From Bradyrhizobium sp. cir1 (lineage in GTDB: Bacteria > Pseudomonadota > Alphaproteobacteria > Rhizobiales > Xanthobacteraceae), in NCBI RefSeq assembly GCF_014198245.1, contig NZ_JACIHE010000012.1, positions 163,348 to 227,347 on the forward strand: a stretch of DNA of 64,000 bases. Reading direction: 5' to 3'. The translations under genes were made by a program, and so were the position numbers. The notes below the pieces were generated by a model. It was not told the DNA's origin and searched no databases. It saw only the letters and a program-made list of their open reading frames with translations. This document shows, piece by piece, positions 58,710 through 64,000 of this stretch (within the stretch, counting starts at the first letter, position 1; every line of letters starts with the position of its first letter).

Positions 58710-60287
58710 TCAATTCACCCGCCGGTCCTTGCCCGCCCAATACGGCTCGCGCAACTGCCGCCGCAGGATCTTTCCGCTCGGATTCCGCGGCAGCGCCGGC
58801 AGGAACTCCACGCTCTTCGGCGTCTTGTAGCCGGCGATGCGCTCGCGGGTGAAGTTGATGATGTCGGTGGCTGTCGCCTGCTTGCCTGATTTCATCACCA
58901 CCACCGCCTTCACCGCCTCGCCCCATTTGTCGTCGGGAACGCCGATCACGGCGGCCTCGGCGACATCGGGATGATCGCACAGCGCGCTCTCGACCTCGGC
59001 GGGATAGATGTTCTCGCCGCCGGAGATGATCATGTCCTTGATGCGGTCGTGGATGTAGAGATAGCCGTCCTCATCCATGTAGCCGGCATCGCCCGTGCGC
59101 AGCCAGCCGTCACCGCGCAATGTTGCGGCGGTCGCCTCCGGCAAATTCCAGTAGCCCGCCATGTTCGAGCCCGAGCGCGTCGCGATCTCGCCGACCTCAC
59201 GCGGCGGCAGCGGCTTGCCGTCGATGTCCAAAATCGCGATCTCGACGCCCGGCAGTGCCTTGCCGGCCGAACGCATCCGCTCGAGGCCCTCGATATGATC
59301 CTCAGGCGGCAGCGCGACGATGGTGCCGGTGGTCTCGGTCATGCCGTACATCTGCACGAAGCCGCATTTGAAGACCTCGATGCATTCCTTCAGCAGCGCC
59401 GCCGGAATGGGCGAGGCGCCGTACAGCATGTATTTCAGCCGCGAAAAATCCACCGTCTTCGCGCGCGGTTGCCGCACCACGAACTGCATCGCCGCCGGCA
59501 CCATGAACAGCTTGGTGATGCCCGACTGCTCGAAGAAATCCAGTACCTTGGTCGGGTCGAACTCGCGCGCGATCACGCCGCGGGCGCCGTGATACAGCCC
59601 CATCACGCCCCAGCCCGAGCCGCCGATATGGAAGATCGGCATCGCCACCAGCGAGACGTCATCGGTCGACCACCGGTTCCACTCCGGCTTGTCCGCGGCA
59701 TTGCCTGTCTGCACGAGGTTGAGGAAGTTCGCATGCGACAGCATCGCGCCCTTCGGCTTGCCTGTGGTGCCCGACGTGTAGAGCTGGATCGCGATGTCCT
59801 TCGTGTCGATCGGCACTTTTGGATTGTCGCCGCTCTGCGCGTCCCGCCAGGCCGTAAAATCCTGCCATTCCGGCGCGCCGCCTTCGGTGGTGATGATGGT
59901 GCGCACGCCCGGCAACTGGTCCCTGATCTGGCGCACCTGCGTGATGAACTCCGGCCCGACGAACAGCACCGGCGCCCTGCAATCGGAAACGATGAAGGCG
60001 ACCTCCGGCCCTGCGAGCCGCCAGTTCACCGGCGCCATCACCACGCCGGACTTCATCGCGCCCATCAGCAGCTCGAAATAGAGATCGCTGTTCTTGCCGA
60101 GATAGGCGATGCGATCGCCCTTGTTCACGCCCATCGCGAGAAGCGCGTTCGCGACCTTGTTGGTCTTGATGTCGAATTCGGCAAAGCTGGTGGCGCGGCC
60201 CTCGAATTCATAGGCAATGGCGCTGCCGCGGCTCTTCGCGCGCTCGCGCACCATGTCGGCGAGGTCCGCCAATGGCTGTGTGGACAT
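58710..60287 (-). CDS. Acyl-CoA ligase (AMP-forming, FadD-like)
   Basis: 525 residues of the ANL superfamily. Motifs: P-loop YTSGTTGKPKGAMLSH, YGMTETTG, adenylate-binding WLRTGDAGYMDEDGYLYIHDR with the hinge Asp, and C-terminal Lys in PRNPSGKILRRQLREPYW. It activates a free acid with ATP and CoA, probably the entry step for a substrate of this acyl-CoA island. ATG 60287 follows GGGAGAAAC; upstream in-frame codons are not supported. The SDR gene is 117 bp upstream on the same strand. Confidence 0.92.
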   Translation of the reverse strand: MSTQPLADLADMVRERAKSRGSAIAYEFEGRATSFAEFDIKTNKVANALLAMGVNKGDRIAYLGKNSDLYFELLMGAMKSGVVMAPVNWRLAGPEVAFIVSDCRAPVLFVGPEFITQVRQIRDQLPGVRTIITTEGGAPEWQDFTAWRDAQSGDNPKVPIDTKDIAIQLYTSGTTGKPKGAMLSHANFLNLVQTGNAADKPEWNRWSTDDVSLVAMPIFHIGGSGWGVMGLYHGARGVIAREFDPTKVLDFFEQSGITKLFMVPAAMQFVVRQPRAKTVDFSRLKYMLYGASPIPAALLKECIEVFKCGFVQMYGMTETTGTIVALPPEDHIEGLERMRSAGKALPGVEIAILDIDGKPLPPREVGEIATRSGSNMAGYWNLPEATAATLRGDGWLRTGDAGYMDEDGYLYIHDRIKDMIISGGENIYPAEVESALCDHPDVAEAAVIGVPDDKWGEAVKAVVVMKSGKQATATDIINFTRERIAGYKTPKSVEFLPALPRNPSGKILRRQLREPYWAGKDRRVN

Positions 60288-60404
60288 GTTTCTCCCGTGG
60301 CGACTTGTTCTTATGCCGGGGAGTGTGGCGTCATCCGCGGGTGAAGACAAGACGTGGCCCCGCTGTCGTCCTGGCTTTCGTCAGGACGACGGCGGAGAGC
60401 AGTT

Positions 60405-61277
60405 CTACCCCCGCTTCGCCCGGTCCTTCTCGTTCTGCGCCATGATGCTCTCGCGGGCGGTCTTCCAGTCGTCGTCACTCCAGTCGCGGAGCTGGTAGAA
60501 ATTGCCGCCCATGGCGAGCGCCTGCGCGCCGTCCATGGCGATGGTCTCGCCGTTGATCCAGTCGCAGCCGCCGGAGATCAGGAACACCGCGAGGTTCTGC
60601 AGCTCCTCCATGGTGCCGACGCGGCCCATCGGGTTCATCGCCTTGGTGCGTGCGCCGGCCTCGTCGCCCGGCTTGATGCGCTTGCTCATGCCCTCGGTCG
60701 GGATCTCGCCCGGCGCGATCGTGTTGAGGCGGATGCCGTAGCGGCCCCATTCGGTGGCGAGCGACATCGTCATGGCGTGGATCGCCGACTTGCTCATCGC
60801 CGACGGCACCACGTAAGGAGAGCCGTTGCGCACCCAGGTCACGGTGATCGAAACGACGTTGCCGGGCTGCTTCAACGCGATCCAGCGCTTGCCGATCGCG
60901 TGCGTGACGTAGAACGTGCCGTGCATGACGATATTGGCGACCGCATCGAAGCCGCGCGGCGATAGCTCCTCGCTGCGCGAGATGAAATTGCCGGCGGCAT
61001 TGTTGATGAGGTCGGTGAGAGGGCCTTCGCGAAAGATGGTCTCGATCATCTCGTCGACAGCGAGCGCGTTGCGGATATCGACGCCGTGGCTGGTGACGCG
61101 GCCGCCATATTGGTCCATCAGCTCGGTCGCGGTCTCGTCGCACACGATCTTGCGCCGGCCGCAGATGTGGACCTCGGCGCCGAGCTGCAGGAAACGCGCC
61201 GCCATCGACTTGCCGAGCCCGGTGCCGCCGCCGGTCACGAGAATGCGCCGTCCGGCCAGAAGATTTTCCTTGAACAT
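60405..61277 (-). CDS. SDR of the 2,4-dienoyl-CoA-reductase type
   Basis: 290 residues. Cofactor motif LVTGGGTGLGKSMAARFLQL and LINNAAGNFISRSEEL, the latter typical of peroxisomal/mitochondrial 2,4-dienoyl-CoA reductases. The Tyr-x3-Lys motif is SAMSKSAI: Lys is kept but Tyr is Ser, as in dienoyl-CoA reductases. It may reduce a dienoyl-CoA with NADPH, or be a related reductase for unsaturated acyl-CoAs. A 29-residue C-terminal tail (NFYQLRDWSDDDWKTARES) is present. Divergent from crotonase 3 over 105 bp. Confidence 0.87.
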   Translation of the reverse strand: MFKENLLAGRRILVTGGGTGLGKSMAARFLQLGAEVHICGRRKIVCDETATELMDQYGGRVTSHGVDIRNALAVDEMIETIFREGPLTDLINNAAGNFISRSEELSPRGFDAVANIVMHGTFYVTHAIGKRWIALKQPGNVVSITVTWVRNGSPYVVPSAMSKSAIHAMTMSLATEWGRYGIRLNTIAPGEIPTEGMSKRIKPGDEAGARTKAMNPMGRVGTMEELQNLAVFLISGGCDWINGETIAMDGAQALAMGGNFYQLRDWSDDDWKTARESIMAQNEKDRAKRG

Positions 61278-61382
61278 CGCTGTTTCTCCCGTACGGATTG
61301 TCAGTTAATTGGTCGATTGACTAAATCCGGCCGCCAGCTTTCTGTAAAGCGGCACCGAACAAGAACAGGGGAGAATTCATCC

Positions 61383-62192
61383 ATGGAAGAGCGCGTCTCG
61401 ATCTCGATCTCGGAAGGCGTCGCCGACGTGCGCCTGGTGCGTGCGGACAAGATGAACGCGCTCGATCAGGCCATGTTCGAGGCCCTTGTCGCCGCAACGG
61501 ACCGGCTTTCGAAGGACAAGAGCGTACGCGCCGTCGTGCTCTCCGGTGAAGGCCGCGCCTTCTGCGCCGGTCTCGACATGGGGCGTTTTGCCGCCATGCA
61601 GGAGAAAGGCGGCAATGGAATTCCGGGTGGCGAAAATCGCGACCTCACCGTGCGCACGCACGGCCAGGCGAACTTCCCGCAACAGGCGGTATGGGGCTGG
61701 CGCCAGCTTCCGGTTCCGGTGATCGCGGCGGTGCACGGCGTCGCCTTCGGCGGCGGCTTCCAGCTCTCGCTCGGTGCCGACATGCGGTTCCTCAGCGCCG
61801 ATGCGCGGATGTCGGTGATGGAAATCAAATGGGGCCTCGTGCCCGATATGGCGGGCACGCCGATCCTTGCCTCGCTCGTGCGCGACGACATCTTGCGCGA
61901 TCTCACCTACACCGGGCGTATCTTCTCCGCGCAGGAGGCGATGAGTTACGGCCTCGCCACGCGCATCTGCGATGACCCGCGCGCGGCCGCGCTCGAGGCT
62001 GCGCGCGAGATCGCGGGAAAAAGCCCCGATGCGATCCGCGCCGCCAAGCGTCTCCTCAACAATCTCTCGGTTGATCCGGGGCCGGCACTGCTCGCGGAGT
62101 CGGTCGAGCAGCAGAAGCTGATCGGCAGTCCGAACCAGACCGAAGCGGTGCGCGCCAACCTGGAGAAGCGTGCGCCGAAGTTTGCGGATTAG
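61383..62192 (+). CDS. Enoyl-CoA hydratase/isomerase family protein with one catalytic Glu
   Basis: 269 residues, crotonase fold. Oxyanion-hole segments AFCAGLDMGRF and HGVAFGGGFQ are intact. The Glu144-equivalent is Gln (GGGFQ); the Glu164-equivalent is kept in RMSVMEIKWGLVPDMAG, so it is probably an isomerase or hydrolase rather than a standard hydratase. An insertion near residues 75-105 (EKGGNGIPGGENRDLT) is larger than usual. ATG 61383 follows GGGGAGAATTC. Confidence 0.87.
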   Translation: MEERVSISISEGVADVRLVRADKMNALDQAMFEALVAATDRLSKDKSVRAVVLSGEGRAFCAGLDMGRFAAMQEKGGNGIPGGENRDLTVRTHGQANFPQQAVWGWRQLPVPVIAAVHGVAFGGGFQLSLGADMRFLSADARMSVMEIKWGLVPDMAGTPILASLVRDDILRDLTYTGRIFSAQEAMSYGLATRICDDPRAAALEAAREIAGKSPDAIRAAKRLLNNLSVDPGPALLAESVEQQKLIGSPNQTEAVRANLEKRAPKFAD

Positions 62193-62198
62193 CTTTCT

Positions 62199-62303
62199 GA
62201 CATTCCGGGATGCGCCGTAGGCGCAGGCCCGGAATCCATCGCGCCGCATGTCTTGCTGCGACATGGATTCCGGGTTCGATGCTTCGCATCGCCCCGGAAT
62301 GAC
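62199..62303. repeat. Palindromic repeat family D, copy 4
   Basis: 105 bp from GACATTCCGGGATGCGCC to CGCCCCGGAATGAC with internal CCCGGAATCCATC / GATGGATTCCGGG-like arms, in the 163-bp gap between two same-strand genes. Confidence 0.88.
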
Positions 62304-62355
62304 GAGTTGTGTGGTGTCCACGTTTCTCAACCCGACGAAAGATCGGAAAACAAAA

Positions 62356-63900
62356 GTGAGCGAAACGTCCCCATTTCTCGGCATCGTCTCCGGCGAGCGC
62401 CGCCGTTCCCACGCCGAGGTCGCCGACCGCGCCGATCGCATCGCCTCCGGCCTCGCCACAATCGGCGTCCGCCAGGGCGATTGCGTCTGCATGCTGATGC
62501 GCAACGACATCGCCTTCCTGGAAGCTGCCTACGCCGCGATGCGGCTCGGGGCCTATGGCGTGCCGATCAACTGGCATTTCAAGCCGGAGGAGATCAACTA
62601 CATCCTTGGCGATACCGGCACCTCCGTGCTGATCGGGCATGCCGATATGCTGCATGGCTTGCGCGATGCGATTCCCAAAGGGGTCACTGTGCTCAGCGTG
62701 CCGACGCCGCCGGAGATCCTGTCCAGCTACAAGATCGATCCGGATCACCTGACCACGCCGGACTTCGCGATCGATTTCGAATCCTGGCTCACGCAGCAGC
62801 AACCCTATGACGGCCCGGTCGTGCCGCAACCGATGAACATGATCTACACCTCGGGCACGACAGGCCATCCCAAGGGCGTGCGGCGCAACGCGCCGACACC
62901 GGAGCAGCAGGCTGCCGGCGAACGCGTGCGTGCGATGATCTATGGGCTCAAGCCCGGCGCCCGCGCGCTGCTGCCGGGCCCGCTCTATCATTCCGCGCCG
63001 AACTCGTTCGGCATCCGCGCCGGCAAGCTCGGCGGCGCGCTGGTGCTGATGCCGCGCTTCGAGGCGGAGGAGTTTCTTGAGCTGATCGAGCGTTACAAGA
63101 TCGACACCATCTTCATGGTGCCCACCATGTTCATCCGTCTGATGAAGCTGCCGGAAGAAGTGCGCGGGAAGTACGACGTCTCTTCCCTGCGCCATGTCAT
63201 CCACGCCGCGGCGCCATGCCCGGCCGACGTCAAGCGCGCCATGATCGAGTGGTGGGGGCCGGTGATCTACGAATTCTACGGCTCGACCGAATCCAGCGCC
63301 GTGACCTTCGCGACCTCAGAGGACGCGCTGAAGAAACCCGGCACCGTCGGCAGGATATCGCCCGGCGCCGAGCTGCGCTTTCTCGGCGAGGACGGAAGCG
63401 TGCTCGGCGTCGGCGAAATCGGCGAGATCTATTCCCGCATGGCGGAGCTTGCCGACTTCACCTACCACAACAAGCCGGAGAAGCGCGCCGAGATCGACCG
63501 CGACGGCTTCATCACCTCCGGCGATGTCGGCTATATCGACGAGGACGGCTACGTCTTCATCTGCGACCGCAAGCGCGACATGGTGATATCAGGGGGCGTC
63601 AACATCTACCCGGCCGAGATCGAATCCGTGCTGCACGCCGTATCCGGCGTGCACGATTGCGCGGTGTTCGGCATCCCCGATGCCGAGTTCGGCGAGGCGC
63701 TGATGGCCGTGGTGGAGCCGCAAGCCGGCGTCACGCTCGATGCCGCCGATGTTCGCGCGCGGCTGAAGACCTCGCTCGCCGACTACAAGGTGCCCAAGCA
63801 CATCGAGATCCGCTCCGGGCTGCCGCGCGAAGACTCCGGCAAGATTTTCAAGCGCCGCCTGCGCGATCCCTATTGGGAGCAGGCAGGCCGGAAGATCTGA
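62356..63900 (+). CDS. Acyl-CoA ligase (AMP-forming), second copy in the island
   Basis: 514 residues of the ANL superfamily. P-loop MIYTSGTTGHPKGVRRNAP, FYGSTESSAVTF, GFITSGDVGYIDEDGYVFICD and C-terminal REDSGKIFKRRLRDPYWEQ with the catalytic Lys. It differs from the ligase at 58710 and is not a recent duplicate. GTG 62356 is chosen: CGGAAAACAAAA precedes it and ATG codons further upstream fall inside repeat D. Substrate unknown; the family includes bile-acid, crotonobetaine and long-chain acid ligases. Confidence 0.9.
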   Translation: MSETSPFLGIVSGERRRSHAEVADRADRIASGLATIGVRQGDCVCMLMRNDIAFLEAAYAAMRLGAYGVPINWHFKPEEINYILGDTGTSVLIGHADMLHGLRDAIPKGVTVLSVPTPPEILSSYKIDPDHLTTPDFAIDFESWLTQQQPYDGPVVPQPMNMIYTSGTTGHPKGVRRNAPTPEQQAAGERVRAMIYGLKPGARALLPGPLYHSAPNSFGIRAGKLGGALVLMPRFEAEEFLELIERYKIDTIFMVPTMFIRLMKLPEEVRGKYDVSSLRHVIHAAAPCPADVKRAMIEWWGPVIYEFYGSTESSAVTFATSEDALKKPGTVGRISPGAELRFLGEDGSVLGVGEIGEIYSRMAELADFTYHNKPEKRAEIDRDGFITSGDVGYIDEDGYVFICDRKRDMVISGGVNIYPAEIESVLHAVSGVHDCAVFGIPDAEFGEALMAVVEPQAGVTLDAADVRARLKTSLADYKVPKHIEIRSGLPREDSGKIFKRRLRDPYWEQAGRKI

Positions 63901-64000
63901 GGTGATGCCGTAGGACCTCCTACCCGTGGTCAAGGGGGAGCGTCCTTGAATAGGGCAATATCGTAGCGCCGTGCTCGATGCAGTCCAGGACGCTGCGCGC
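63901..64000. other. Right end of window, no gene called
   Basis: The last 100 bases show no coding start or clear motif; any gene here would continue outside the window. Confidence 0.5.

Overview
The window is chromosomal DNA of a GC-rich alphaproteobacterium, most probably Bradyrhizobium or a close Nitrobacteraceae relative. The evidence is third-position GC bias, broad aromatic/acyl-CoA/organic-acid catabolism, Aap- and Liv-type amino-acid importers, a DUF1445 protein, short methyl-accepting proteins, and many dispersed ~80-140 bp palindromic repeats between genes. No rRNA, tRNA, CRISPR array, insertion sequence or prophage is visible. Coding density is high and intergenic gaps over about 100 bp mostly hold palindromic repeats.

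Layout. 0-2.3 kb: end of a phenylacetate operon (paaE end, paaI, paaK) closed by a hairpin terminator. 2.3-8.9 kb: quinone-oxidoreductase-like MDR protein, YeeE/YedE sulfur transporter, EamA exporter with divergent MocR-type regulator, an alpha/beta-hydrolase-OsmC fusion and a molybdopterin sulfite-oxidase-like protein. 8.9-12.5 kb: MHS transporter, then a cytochrome P450 and CxxHxxC ferredoxin divergent from a TetR regulator. 12.5-18.8 kb: Asp/Glu racemase, then an amino-acid uptake/transamination locus in which RpiR regulator, class III aminotransferase and AapJ run leftward and the permeases AapQ and AapM run rightward, with no ATPase. 18.9-20.4 kb: secreted PHB-depolymerase-like esterase.

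20.4-34.2 kb is an organic-acid/amide catabolic region: amidase, an atypical SDR, tartrate dehydrogenase, a leftward trio of Ldh2-family dehydrogenase, D-2-hydroxyacid dehydrogenase and M20 amidohydrolase, then a LysR regulator divergent (over a perfect inverted repeat) from a DUF1445 protein and a complete LivKHMGF importer. 34.3-38.1 kb is a complete four-carbon acid sugar (tetronate) pathway: OtnC divergent from LtnD, OtnI and OtnK. 38.3-46.5 kb: two tandem chemoreceptors and an RND efflux pump with its adaptor.

46.6-63.9 kb is a mosaic acyl-CoA catabolic island: thiolase-like protein, nitronate monooxygenase, YghU-type GST, two acyl-CoA dehydrogenases, two SDRs, three crotonases, two AMP-forming acyl-CoA ligases, and an APH-fold kinase coupled to a small DUF6285-type protein. 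The combination of APH kinase, small partner and an ACAD10/ACAD11-type dehydrogenase with an Asp-Gly-Pro-Asp-Glu-Val-His motif resembles the LvaA/LvaB/LvaC set that removes a 4-hydroxyl from acyl-CoAs through phosphorylation. This is the most interesting system in the window. Its substrate is unknown, and the genes are split between strands, unlike the compact lva operon.
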